Positions 25,306 to 33,732 of a stretch of DNA of 64,000 nucleotides are shown here, piece after piece (position 1 is the stretch's first letter; every line of letters begins with the position of its first letter). The stretch is from Nocardia aurea (lineage in GTDB: Bacteria; Actinomycetota; Actinomycetes; Mycobacteriales; Mycobacteriaceae). The notes beneath the pieces were generated by a model. The model was given only the letters and a program-made list of their open reading frames with translations, did not search any database and was not told where the DNA came from. Location: contig NZ_QCYJ01000021.1 in assembly GCF_003123685.1 (NCBI RefSeq), positions 434,001 through 498,000 on the forward strand, written 5' to 3'. A program made the position numbers and the translations under genes.

Positions 25306-25718
25306 CTGAAAACCCCTGACATGTGGCGGCAGCAAACCATTGGCGACTCGGCCGTCGGTTCGCACACACGGCCTCCCCTGGTTGTCCCCTGTAAAGCTCT
25401 GCGGGACTGAGTTTAGGACCGTCGACCATGGGTATGCAAGTGCATCTGCACGATCGATTGCATTCGCACGAACCATTTTTCGGGGCGGATTATGAGGTCT
25501 GCTCACCCGAACCGGACGGTTCGTCGAAATATCGACTGTCGATTTGTGACATAACCCTGTCCGGCAGGGCGTGGATCATAAGGTGGGCGCCTCGCCGCCG
25601 GTGTCGACGCGACGGTCCGAACCGGACGGTGATAACCGCCCGTCGGGTGAGGTGGCGGCGTGTCACCGATGTCGGGGCATCGGCAATCCGCCGCCATCTC
25701 AACGGTTATGGCTATCTT
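25306..25718. other. Intergenic region carrying operator-like site d
   Basis: 413 bp with no convincing gene; short frames here lack ribosome sites. At 25434-25470 it holds ATGCAAGTGCATCTGCA followed by ATTGCATTCGCAC. The first shares GTGCATCTGCA with site c, and the second, read on the minus strand, is GTGCGAATGCAAT, matching the TGCGRATGCAA core. No other structure is seen. Confidence 0.6.
25434..25470. promoter_or_regulatory. ATGCAAG / GTGCGAATGCAA elements in opposite orientation (operator-like site d)
   Basis: Two copies of the ATGCAA core facing each other within 37 bp, upstream of the 102-residue minus-strand gene. The site is sequence-related to sites a, b and c. Confidence 0.55.
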
Positions 25719-26378
25719 TCAGCTAACGACCGCGGCGATCGCGTCGGCGACGGGGGTGTCGCCGCCGACGAGTTCGAGCGTTGCGCCCGCGGTCGCGGGG
25801 GTGTGCAGTAATTCCGCGAGGGTGGCGGCGACATCGGCGCGCGGTACATCGCCACGGCCGATCGGTGGCACGCCGAGCCGGACCAGTCCGGTTCCGGGGG
25901 TATCGACCAGGCGGCCGGGCCGCAGTATCGTCCAGTCGAGATCGCGGCGCCGGAGATCGTCCTCGGCCTGCGTTTTCGCGTCGATATAGGCGGCCCACAC
26001 CTCGTCGGTGCCCGCGGCGGGCGGCTCGCCCGCCCCCATGGACGATATCTGCACGAATCGGCGAACACCCGCCGCCGCCGCGGCGTCCGCGAGCAGAATC
26101 GAGCCGTCGCGGTCGACGCCGTACTTACGCGCCACACCGCTGCCCGGACCGGCTCCCGCCGCGAAAACCACTGCGTCGGAACCCTTCACGAGCGCGGCGA
26201 GCTCGGGGGGAGTGGTCGATTCCAGATCTACCACGACGGGCCTGGCTCCGGTGGCGAGGACCTCGTCGGCGTGGCGTGGGTCGCGGATGAGACCGTCCAC
26301 GGTGTCCCCGCGACGTGCGGCCGCCTCGGCCAGCAGCAGTGCGATCTTTCCGTGGCCGCCTGCGATGACGATATGCAT
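25719..26378 (-). CDS. NAD(P)-binding oxidoreductase, atypical SDR
   Basis: A 219-residue Rossmann-fold protein of the NAD(P)H-binding (YwnB/HSCARG-like) atypical SDR group. The dinucleotide-binding loop is at the N-terminus (IVIAGGHGKIALLLAEAA). It is followed by the acidic VVVDLES segment, a DAVVFAAGAGPGSG strand-loop, a FVQISSMGAG strand, and the WTILRPGRLVDTPGTG motif typical of this group. The canonical SDR YxxxK is not obvious (YIDAKTQAE is the likely equivalent). The substrate is unknown. The start is supported by GAAGGA. It may be cotranscribed with the DUF2599 lipoprotein gene 66 bp upstream. Confidence 0.9.
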   Translation of the reverse strand: MHIVIAGGHGKIALLLAEAAARRGDTVDGLIRDPRHADEVLATGARPVVVDLESTTPPELAALVKGSDAVVFAAGAGPGSGVARKYGVDRDGSILLADAAAAAGVRRFVQISSMGAGEPPAAGTDEVWAAYIDAKTQAEDDLRRRDLDWTILRPGRLVDTPGTGLVRLGVPPIGRGDVPRADVAATLAELLHTPATAGATLELVGGDTPVADAIAAVVS

Positions 26379-26444
26379 CGATCGATCCTTCCTGTCGTAG
26401 GTTTCGGTGCGTGAGGTGTCCGGGGATCGACCGCGCCGTCGGGC

Positions 26445-26996
26445 TCAGCGTTCGGGACCGCCGGGATTGCACGACGCCGCAACGGTGCCCTGGTAACCGA
26501 CGGCGGGTCGCCACGGTTCGAGATTCCAGCTCGGCTTGTTCGGCTGGACCAGCCTCGCCCAGTCCCAGTGGCAGACGAATTGATCACGCATGCCGGGGGT
26601 TTCGGCATCTGGTGATTGCGCGAGCACTTCCTGCCATGCGCGTTCCTCGTTGCCCGCCGACGTGGTGCGCCTGCCCGCGGTGGTCGGGTAGACCAGGAGA
26701 CGGGGACCGTCCACGCTCTCGGTCCATTCCACGTGATCGACGAGGGGAAGGTCGGCGTACGGGTCGAATGTCGGCAGCGCGACGGTATCGGTGCCGACGG
26801 GAGGGGCGGCCGACGAGGTCGCCACGACCGTCGTTGTCGTCGGTTCCGGTGCGGCGACGGAATCGGAGGAATTCCCGGCGCCGCATCCGGCGACGACCGA
26901 CGACATCGCCAGAGCGGCCGTCATCACGGCGATGGCCCGCGGGGAGCGGGTTCGGGGGGTTCCGGCTCGGTCCCGGGCTCTCGGTGTCACGTCCAT
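26445..26996 (-). CDS. DUF2599 domain lipoprotein
   Basis: A protein of about 183 residues. It has an N-terminal signal sequence with a basic start and hydrophobic core (AIAVMTAALAMSSVV) ending in the lipobox VAGC, so the cysteine at residue 38 is probably lipidated. A Thr/Ala/Pro linker follows, then the DUF2599 domain from about residue 85 (VDHVEWTESVDGPRLLVYPT) to the end (DQFVCHWDWARLVQPNKPSW). The domain holds two Cys that may pair. Exported, membrane-anchored, function unknown. The ATG at 26996 sits too close to GAGAGG; the GTG at 26990 has better spacing and is an alternative. Confidence 0.85.
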   Translation of the reverse strand: MDVTPRARDRAGTPRTRSPRAIAVMTAALAMSSVVAGCGAGNSSDSVAAPEPTTTTVVATSSAAPPVGTDTVALPTFDPYADLPLVDHVEWTESVDGPRLLVYPTTAGRRTTSAGNEERAWQEVLAQSPDAETPGMRDQFVCHWDWARLVQPNKPSWNLEPWRPAVGYQGTVAASCNPGGPER

Positions 26997-27119
26997 CCTC
27001 TCGATCCTGGCGGTGCCTACTCGAGCGTAGCCACTCCCCGGCATACCCGTGATCGTCGACGCCGCGCCACAGTATGTGGTGGCTTGCCGAAACGGGTTCG
27101 CGGTGGTGATAGTCGATCG

Positions 27120-28241
27120 ATGAGGTGGACTCGGAGAATTTCGGGCACTGCGGCGCTGGCGGTGACGGTCGCGCTGTCCGGCCAGGTGTCGGCGGATCCA
27201 CCCGACAACCCGGGTTCGGTGGTCGAGGTGGGACCGCTGCCGGACGAGGCGTCGGTGCCGCAGGCGAGTGTCGCGCACCGCCTGATCTACCGGTCGCGCG
27301 GTCCGCGCGGTCCCATGCTGAGCGCGGGCGCGGTCTATCTGCCGACAGGAACGCCGCCACCGGGTGGATGGCCGATCGTGGCCTACGCGCACGGCACCGT
27401 CGGCATCGCCGATCATTGCGTTTTCACGCTGCGCCCGCGCGACTACTACCTGAAGTCGGTCTATCCGGCGTTGCTGGCGGCGGGATACGCCGTCGTGATC
27501 TCCGACTACGTCGGTCTCGGCACGCCGGGTACGCATCCGTACCTGGACGGTCCTTCGCAGGCGCGCAGTGTCATCGACGGGGTGCGGGCCGCCCGCGCGA
27601 CCGCGCCCGAGTTGAGTACCCGCTGGGCGGTGCTCGGACAATCCCAGGGCGGCCAGACCGCCCTGTTCACCGCGCATTCCGCCGCGTCCGATGCCTCCGA
27701 ACTCGATTTCCGCGGCGCGGCCGCCACCGGGGCCCCATCGAATCTGGAATTGCTCGCTCCGCTGTTCGGCCCGTGGATACCGCGACTGCCGCTGCGCAAT
27801 ACGACCGCGTATTTCGCCATGATCGTCGCGGGGTTACGGGCGACCGCGCCCGAATTGGATATCGATGGTTATCTGACACCCACCGGTGCCGCGGTGGTGC
27901 GCGTGGTGGAGGAGAACTGCGTCGCCGACGCGGACGCGCTGGTCCGCGATATCGCCATCGGCGACATGCTCGCGCGGCCGCTTCGCGATCCTGCCCTGCT
28001 CGAGGCGGTGCGGGCGATGCTGGAGATTCCGACGACCGGGTACACGACGCCTTTGTTCGTCGGGCAGGGGCTCACCGACCTCGAGGTCCCCGCCCCGCTC
28101 GGAGCCAAATTGATCGCCGAACTGACGGCGGGCGGTGCGGACCTGCGGGTCGGTATCTATCCGGGTGATCATCTGGGCGCGGCGCGCCAGGCCTTTCCCG
28201 ACGTGCTCGCGTTCCTGCGCGGGTTGTTCGACCGGCTGTGA
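27120..28241 (+). CDS. Secreted lipase, LIP (secretory lipase) family
   Basis: A 373-residue alpha/beta hydrolase with a signal peptide (RR start, hydrophobic core to about residue 25, SADPP after the cleavage site). The nucleophile elbow is GQSQGG with S175. The oxyanion-side AYAHGT motif is near residue 90, and the catalytic Asp/His are probably in VGQGLTDLEVP and GDHLGAA. It matches the PF03583-type secretory lipases, which in mycolic actinomycetes degrade host or environmental acylglycerols. It is divergent from the DUF2599 lipoprotein gene and is the first of three secreted lipases in 4.5 kb. Confidence 0.88.
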   Translation: MRWTRRISGTAALAVTVALSGQVSADPPDNPGSVVEVGPLPDEASVPQASVAHRLIYRSRGPRGPMLSAGAVYLPTGTPPPGGWPIVAYAHGTVGIADHCVFTLRPRDYYLKSVYPALLAAGYAVVISDYVGLGTPGTHPYLDGPSQARSVIDGVRAARATAPELSTRWAVLGQSQGGQTALFTAHSAASDASELDFRGAAATGAPSNLELLAPLFGPWIPRLPLRNTTAYFAMIVAGLRATAPELDIDGYLTPTGAAVVRVVEENCVADADALVRDIAIGDMLARPLRDPALLEAVRAMLEIPTTGYTTPLFVGQGLTDLEVPAPLGAKLIAELTAGGADLRVGIYPGDHLGAARQAFPDVLAFLRGLFDRL

Positions 28242-28246
28242 CGCGT

Positions 28247-28501
28247 TCAGCGCCAGAGCGAACGGCACGGTAGTCGCCGCAGATCGGGGCGGATCATGCC
28301 GTCCACGGTGACGGTGAGGCCGGCGTGGACCGCCGCCGTGGTGAACTCCCACGCCTCGGTCCGGGTCGCCGCGTATTCCAGGACGAGGGCGTCCTCGGGG
28401 GTCGTGCCGTCGAAGTAGACGGTCACCCGTTGGGTCGGAACTTCCCGCGCGCCGTTCGTCGCCATGCCGTTCGTCGCCTCGGTTGTCGCAGTGCCGTCCA
28501 T
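28247..28501 (-). CDS. Small hypothetical protein, 84 residues
   Basis: An 84-residue soluble protein with a Thr/Asn/Ala-rich N-terminus and a compact C-terminal half (QRVTVYFDGTTPEDALVLEYAATRTEAW). It starts with ATG at 28501 after AGGGAG and converges on the first lipase gene with a 5-bp gap. I recognise no family or motif. Confidence 0.65.
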   Translation of the reverse strand: MDGTATTEATNGMATNGAREVPTQRVTVYFDGTTPEDALVLEYAATRTEAWEFTTAAVHAGLTVTVDGMIRPDLRRLPCRSLWR

Positions 28502-28776
28502 GCCACCGTCTCCCTTCCGACCAGGCGTGATATCGCCCGCTGTCTACGAAGGTAGGTCGACACCATGGTGAGGAACATGTTCCTGTTGGAGCGCTTGATA
28601 AGTCACAGCGCGCCTCCGCGAGCGCTGGGAGACTCACCAGCGGCCCTTCTTCGATCCACCCAATCGAACCGGCGGCGTCTTGTGAATTGTCAACACGTAC
28701 GCGGCGAACACTGGCGTTCGGGTGGTGCCGGTACCGAGGATTGTCCACGACGTCGGCCGATGGGGAGGTACACGTC

Positions 28777-30003
28777 GTGCGATTCGGTGAGGTGCGCCGC
28801 GGTGGCGGTCTGCGAGCTCTGCGCGTATTCGCGCTCGGTGTGCTGCTCGTCATCGTCTCGGCGGCCCCGGGGCACGGTACGCCGTTGTATCCCGCGCCGG
28901 ATCCGGATCCGTTCTACGCGGTGCCCGCGGATCTCGCGGATCGCAAACCCGGCGACGTGATCGCGGTGCGCCCGATGCCGCCCCTGTCGATCTTCCCCGA
29001 TACCACCGTGACCGTCGTGCGGTTCCGTTCGACGAATTCCGAGGGCAAGCCGATCGCCGCGACCACGACGGTGCTCACACCACGCGCGCACCGCGGCGAC
29101 GGTCCGCTGCTGTCGTTCCAGCACATCATCAACGGCCTCGGCGCGGAATGTTCGGTGTCGCGGGTGCTCTACACCGGTGATCCGAATCTGGTCGTCCGCG
29201 AGGCGCCCGGGTGGAACGTCCTGCTCGCGCGCGGTTGGAGTGTCGCGCTACCCGACCATCTCGGGCCCCAATTCGCCTACGGCGCGGCCAGACTCGGCGG
29301 CCAGATCACCCTCGACGGGATCAGAGCCGTCAAGCAGGTCGCCGAACTCCAGGTCGCGAAGAGTCCGGTCGCCATGGCGGGTTATTCCGGGGGCGGTATG
29401 GCGACGGCATGGGCGGCGGCCCTGGCGCCGCGCTACGCGCCGGAGTTGGAGATCGCGGGCGCGGCGATGGGGGGCGTGCCGATGAACCTCGTGAAGATGA
29501 TGGAAGGTCTCGGGCTCGGCGCGCATCCGGTCTTCGGATTGGCGCTGGCCGCGGGCCTCGGACTGGAACGCGAATATCCCGAACGGTTTCCGCTCAGCGA
29601 GCAGCTCAACGAACGCGGTCTGGCCGCGCGTGACGCCATCGCGAACAGTTGCACCAACGACATCATCGCGGCCGGCGCCGGACACGGCGCACTGGATTTC
29701 GCGAAGACGACCACGATGATCGGTAACAGCACCGCCCGCGCGGTGGTGGAGGAGAACAGTCTCGAACTCTACGACGGGGTGCCGAGAACCCCGATCTTCG
29801 AATGGCATTCGCCGATCGACGCCCTCATCCCGGTCGACTCGGTGGTGAACACCGACCGGCGCTGGTGTGCCGCCGGGGTGCGGGTGCAGTCCGAACAGAT
29901 TCCGGTGCCGGACCATCTCACCGCCGCCGTCATCGGCATCCCATCGGCGCTGAGCTGGTTGGACGCCAGATTCCGAGGGGAGGCGGCGCCGACCAACTGT
30001 TGA
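28777..30003 (+). CDS. Secreted lipase, LIP (secretory lipase) family
   Basis: A 408-residue secreted alpha/beta hydrolase from a GTG at 28777 (ribosome site GGGGAGG). The signal peptide runs to about residue 34 (RALRVFALGVLLVIVSAAPGHG). The nucleophile elbow is GYSGGG with S204. Downstream EWHSPIDALIPV carries the likely Asp and VPDHLTA the His. Its FQHIINGLGAECSVS segment (the family's oxyanion and first disulfide) and terminal Cys are typical of the LIP family. It is related to the neighbours at 27120 and 30229, which suggests tandem duplication. Confidence 0.88.
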   Translation: MRFGEVRRGGGLRALRVFALGVLLVIVSAAPGHGTPLYPAPDPDPFYAVPADLADRKPGDVIAVRPMPPLSIFPDTTVTVVRFRSTNSEGKPIAATTTVLTPRAHRGDGPLLSFQHIINGLGAECSVSRVLYTGDPNLVVREAPGWNVLLARGWSVALPDHLGPQFAYGAARLGGQITLDGIRAVKQVAELQVAKSPVAMAGYSGGGMATAWAAALAPRYAPELEIAGAAMGGVPMNLVKMMEGLGLGAHPVFGLALAAGLGLEREYPERFPLSEQLNERGLAARDAIANSCTNDIIAAGAGHGALDFAKTTTMIGNSTARAVVEENSLELYDGVPRTPIFEWHSPIDALIPVDSVVNTDRRWCAAGVRVQSEQIPVPDHLTAAVIGIPSALSWLDARFRGEAAPTNC

Positions 30004-30228
30004 GTACGCCGCCGAGTAACTGTTGGGGACACAGATTGCGGGAATTCGGTTCTCCTTGTTGCGATTCGGCGTCGTGACACGCACAACTCGGGAACGGTCG
30101 GGCCTGCGCCCGGGCGTGTCGGGTTAGCCTGAGTGCTCTGCGACCGGCACGACAAGGGGGCATTTCGAGGTCGAAATCCGCACACGCCGGGCGCAGCGAA
30201 CCCGCAATCGCACCCAGAGGCGTGTGCT

Positions 30229-31656
30229 ATGAGATTTCTGCGTGTCCTGTTCCTGACGATGCTGCTCGCCGTCCCGGCCGTGTCCGGTCGAGCTCACGCC
30301 GAGCCGCCGCCGCCCGTGATTCCCGGATGGCCCGCGCTGCCCGATCTTTCAGGTCTGCCGCCGCTGATCGACACCTCGGGTTCGGTCCTGCCGGGCCTAC
30401 AGCAGTGGATCGATGCGGTGATTCCCGCACCGCCCGTCGTCGCGGCCGCGCCACCGAATTCACCACAGCTGGAGGTGGCGGGTGTCCAACCCGAACTGGC
30501 GGCCCTGCGGGCGGCGGTGCTGCCGTCCCCGGTGCGCGATCCGATCTTCGACGAATGGCCCGCCGATCTCGACACTTTCACGCCGGGACAGTTGATCGAG
30601 GTGCGTGATGTCGGCGCCACCGCGGGCGCGCTCGTTCTGATGCCGTTCGATCGGGCACTGCTGTTGAAATTCCGTACGACCGATGTCTACGGCAGGCCCT
30701 CTTTCGCCACCGCGACATTGGTCACGCCCCAGGGCGCGTGGCCGGGGCCGGGGGGTCGACCGGTGCTGGTGAACAATCTGCCCATCAACGGACTGGGCCG
30801 GGACTGCACGCCGGGATATACGATGGCCCACGGCTGGGACAGCGATATCAGCGTGACGGACTACATTCCGCCCGCTATCCAACTCGCCCTGCTGCGCGGA
30901 TACGCGGTCCTGGTTCCCGACCACGAAGGGCCGCGGATGGCCTACGCCGAACCCGTCGTCGCTGGTCACGCCATCCTCGATTCGATTCGCGCGGTACGCG
31001 GACTGCTTCCGGACGACTTCGGGGACAGCGGATTCGGACTGATCGGCTACTCCGGCGGCGCGATTGCCACGCACGGCGCGGTGAAAGTGATGCCCGACTA
31101 CGCACCGGAGTTGGCCGACGTCGTGGTGGGAGCCGTCGTCGGTGGGGTGCCCGCCGACTACGAGATCCTGTCGCGCAGTATGAACGCCAATCTGGCATCG
31201 GGTGTGTTCATGGGCGCGGTGCTCGGCATCGCCCGCGAGCGTACCGAGATCCTCGGCCGGATGAACAATCTGGCGCAGTGGATCGCGACCTCCCCGGTGA
31301 AGGATCTGTGCGCCGACGTCTTCGGCGCCGCGGGCCTGCTGTTGTTGCCGATCGACGTCGCCGCGAATTTCCCCGATCCGCTGAATTCGGAATTCGCGGC
31401 GCAGATCTATCGGGAGACCAGGATGGAGGGCATCAAATCACCGGTGCCGCTGTACATCTACAACGGTGAGCAGGAGTGGTGGATCCCCGCCGAGGGCGCG
31501 CGCAACCTCTTCCGAGAGCAGTGCGCACTCGGGGTGAGCGCGGTCTATCGCAGTGTGCTGGGGGAGCACGTCATCGCGGGCGGCCTGGGTTTCCCCGAGG
31601 CGATCCTCTGGATGGACGAGCGTCTGCGAGGGGTGCCCGCGCCGAACGAGTGTTGA
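30229..31656 (+). CDS. Secreted lipase, LIP (secretory lipase) family
   Basis: A 475-residue secreted lipase, longer than the other two. After a signal peptide (about 1-24) it has a Pro-rich stretch of roughly 90 residues (VIPGWPALPDLSGLPP and PPPVVAAAPPN) before the hydrolase domain. The nucleophile elbow is GYSGGA with S275. The acid/His segments are YNGEQEWWIP and LGEHVIAGG. Cys residues in GRDCTPGY and at the very C-terminus may form a disulfide. The Pro-rich region may span or bind the cell wall. The start is the ATG at 30229 after AGAGG. Confidence 0.88.
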   Translation: MRFLRVLFLTMLLAVPAVSGRAHAEPPPPVIPGWPALPDLSGLPPLIDTSGSVLPGLQQWIDAVIPAPPVVAAAPPNSPQLEVAGVQPELAALRAAVLPSPVRDPIFDEWPADLDTFTPGQLIEVRDVGATAGALVLMPFDRALLLKFRTTDVYGRPSFATATLVTPQGAWPGPGGRPVLVNNLPINGLGRDCTPGYTMAHGWDSDISVTDYIPPAIQLALLRGYAVLVPDHEGPRMAYAEPVVAGHAILDSIRAVRGLLPDDFGDSGFGLIGYSGGAIATHGAVKVMPDYAPELADVVVGAVVGGVPADYEILSRSMNANLASGVFMGAVLGIARERTEILGRMNNLAQWIATSPVKDLCADVFGAAGLLLLPIDVAANFPDPLNSEFAAQIYRETRMEGIKSPVPLYIYNGEQEWWIPAEGARNLFREQCALGVSAVYRSVLGEHVIAGGLGFPEAILWMDERLRGVPAPNEC

Positions 31657-31746
31657 TCGGAACGGCCGATACGGGGTGGATCGTTGCGTTCGAGCGTCGG
31701 CGCGCGATCTACCCACGTGAGCGTCTCTACCACCGTCACCCCCGCC

Positions 31747-32802
31747 ATGACCCCGTCCGAGCAGGCCGCAGCCCTGGTCGGACGTCGCTACCGGATGGTC
31801 GATCACTACGAGGTGGGCCGGGAGAAGATCCGTGAGTTCGCCAGAGCGGTCCGCGACGAGCATCCGGCGCACCGGGACGAGGGCGCGGCCGCCGCGCTGG
31901 GTTACGACGGCCTGATCGCGCCGTTGACGTTTCCGGCGATCCTCTGGATCACCTTGCAGCGCATGTTGTTCGAGTCGGTACTCACCGGCTACGACCTCGG
32001 CCAAGTGCTCCACACCGAACAGCGGATACGGATGCGGCGACCGCTCGTCGCGGGTGATCGGCTGCGTTGCGATTCCCACGTCGAGTCGTTCCGGCGATTC
32101 GGCGACAAGGATTTCATGGTCGTCGAGAACCTTCTCACCGACCACTACGGTGAACCGGTGCAATCCGCGCACACGACCGTGGTCGCGCAGACCGGGGCGA
32201 CCGTGGCCGGCGAGTTGGCCCGCGCCGTCGACGGGGTGATCCTGAGCGGCGGATCGTCGAGCGACCGGCGCGAGGCGCGAGCCGATATCGATCCGCTGAG
32301 CGCGGCGGGTCTGCTCGAGTATCACGAGCAGGTCGACACGGATCGGCTGTTCACGCTGCCACCCGGTCGCCGCTCACGCAGTGTGCCCACGTTCGAGGAT
32401 CTCGCCGTCGGCACCGAGTTGCCACCGTTGCGGGTGCGACTCACCCGTGGCGACTTGGTTAACTACGCCGGCGTCTCCGGTGATGCCAACCCGATCCATT
32501 TCAGCGACGAGGTCGCCCAGGCGGCCGGACTGCCCGCGGTGATCTCGCACGGTCTGCTCACCATGGGGCTCGGCGCGGGTTACCTCACCTCCTGGCTCGG
32601 CGACCCGGCCGCGGTCACCGGGTACGCGGTGCGGTTCGCCGGATTCGTTCCCGTCGAGTCGAACCGGCACAGCACCATCGAATTCGGCGGCAGGGTGAAG
32701 GCGGTCGACGTCGGCAGGCGTTCGGCCACCATCGCACTGACGGCGACGTGTGAACAGCGCAAACTGTTCGGGCGTGCCACCGCCGAAGTCCTGCTGCGCT
32801 GA
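31747..32802 (+). CDS. Fused double-hotdog (3R)-hydroxyacyl dehydratase, HadA-MaoC type
   Basis: A protein of about 351 residues with two hotdog halves: an N-terminal FAS1/HadA-like domain (about 15-165) and a C-terminal MaoC domain (about 215-345). The MaoC hydratase motif is intact: D246 and H251 in GDANPIHF, then AAGLPAVISHG. It should hydrate or dehydrate (3R)-hydroxyacyl-CoA or ACP, in beta-oxidation or in mycolate-type elongation. The start is uncertain: neither the ATG at 31747 nor the GTG at 31720 has a clear ribosome site. A diverged relative with a lost motif is at 43178-44140. Confidence 0.85.
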   Translation: MTPSEQAAALVGRRYRMVDHYEVGREKIREFARAVRDEHPAHRDEGAAAALGYDGLIAPLTFPAILWITLQRMLFESVLTGYDLGQVLHTEQRIRMRRPLVAGDRLRCDSHVESFRRFGDKDFMVVENLLTDHYGEPVQSAHTTVVAQTGATVAGELARAVDGVILSGGSSSDRREARADIDPLSAAGLLEYHEQVDTDRLFTLPPGRRSRSVPTFEDLAVGTELPPLRVRLTRGDLVNYAGVSGDANPIHFSDEVAQAAGLPAVISHGLLTMGLGAGYLTSWLGDPAAVTGYAVRFAGFVPVESNRHSTIEFGGRVKAVDVGRRSATIALTATCEQRKLFGRATAEVLLR

Positions 32803-32813
32803 TCCCGGCCCGA

Positions 32814-33347
32814 TCAGGGCAGGACGGGAACCAGTACCTCGGCGGTCCGCGTCAACAGATCGCAGGCCGGAGCGGCGGTCACCGGATCGGGTCGCACGTC
32901 CAGCCGCAACCGGATCTGACCGCCCGCGGCCGTAGTGAAGGCCAGACCGCAGTCCACGGTGGCGTCGGCGTAATCCGGCCGATAGCGCACCCCGGCGCGT
33001 CCGGCCACCGTGACGTCGGCGAAGTCGTGCGCGCCGGGCGCCTCGCGGACATCGCGCGCCGACTCGCGGTCGGCCGCGAAGATCCGCAGCGCCGTACTCG
33101 CGCCGCTCCAACCGCACCCCGCCCACTTCGGTCCCGGCGCGATGGCGATATCCCTGCGCTCGGAGGCCGGGTCCAGTCCGATCCGACTGATCATCGCGTC
33201 GGGGATCTCGGCGCACGGATCCCAGGACAGACCGGCGCCGGAGGCGGCGGTCGGTGCGGTGGCGGCGCCGCAACCGGCGAGCGCGACGCAGCCGATCAGC
33301 AGCGCGACGCGAAATACCTGCTGCGCTAAGGAGGTACGCAACCGCAC
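32814..33347 (-). CDS. DUF3558 lipoprotein
   Basis: A protein of about 177 residues. The signal sequence ends in the lipobox LAGC (residues 23-26 from the GTG at 33347). The mature part is a DUF3558 domain, with WDPCAEIPDAMISRIGLDP near the start, KWAGCGW in the middle and DCGLAF near the end; the cysteines probably form disulfides. DUF3558 lipoproteins are common in mycolic actinomycetes, and their role is unknown. The gene follows a small zinc-ribbon gene by 5 bp and may be coupled to it. It is convergent with the hydratase gene. Confidence 0.85.
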   Translation of the reverse strand: MRLRTSLAQQVFRVALLIGCVALAGCGAATAPTAASGAGLSWDPCAEIPDAMISRIGLDPASERRDIAIAPGPKWAGCGWSGASTALRIFAADRESARDVREAPGAHDFADVTVAGRAGVRYRPDYADATVDCGLAFTTAAGGQIRLRLDVRPDPVTAAPACDLLTRTAEVLVPVLP

Positions 33348-33352
33348 GCCGA

Positions 33353-33556
33353 TCAGGTCATGATCGTGAGCGGCAGTTGCCCGGACCAGCCGCACGGCAG
33401 ATCGCAGGTGGCCGACACGGTCGCGCGCAGCGGGCCGTCGGTCCGTACGCTCCTGGCGTCGCTCGCTCGCGCGGGATATCCGCACGCCGGGCATTTGCCG
33501 AAGAAATTGAGTATCTCGTTGCTCCGGACGATGATGCCCGGTGAACTGTGCGCGTT
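33353..33556 (-). CDS. Small zinc-ribbon protein, about 67 residues
   Basis: A short protein with four cysteines in two pairs: KCPACGYPARA and, about 25 residues later, TCDLPCGW. This is the spacing of a treble-clef or zinc-ribbon knuckle. The N-terminus reads MNAHSSPGIIVRSNEILNFF from the ATG at 33556; a GTG at 33649 would add 31 residues. No strong ribosome site is seen. It ends 5 bp before the DUF3558 gene. The function is unknown, but the Cys arrangement supports a real gene rather than a shadow frame. Confidence 0.6.
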   Translation of the reverse strand, partial: NAHSSPGIIVRSNEILNFFGKCPACGYPARASDARSVRTDGPLRATVSATCDLPCGWSGQLPLTIMT

Positions 33557-33732
33557 CATGTTTCGAGCTGTTCGAGGGCTGACATACTTCGAGATTAAGG
33601 CCGGTTCCGTCGAATCGGCGCTGTTCGGGACCGCTTTCGTCGTACTCACAGCGACGCCGCCGCAGCGTCATGAAATCTACAGTAGCGCAAGGGATGCCGG
33701 GTGCCGTGGCATGCGCGCGTCGGTCCCGTCGC

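Noticed and set aside
23927..25429. 500-codon minus-strand frame across the XRE gene and terminator
   Set aside because: It reads through the strong terminator hairpin and opposes a gene with clear HTH and DUF5753 motifs.
25490..25702. 70-codon minus-strand frame upstream of the 102-residue gene
   Set aside because: Arg/His-rich, no ribosome site, and close to operator-like sequence; treated as non-coding.
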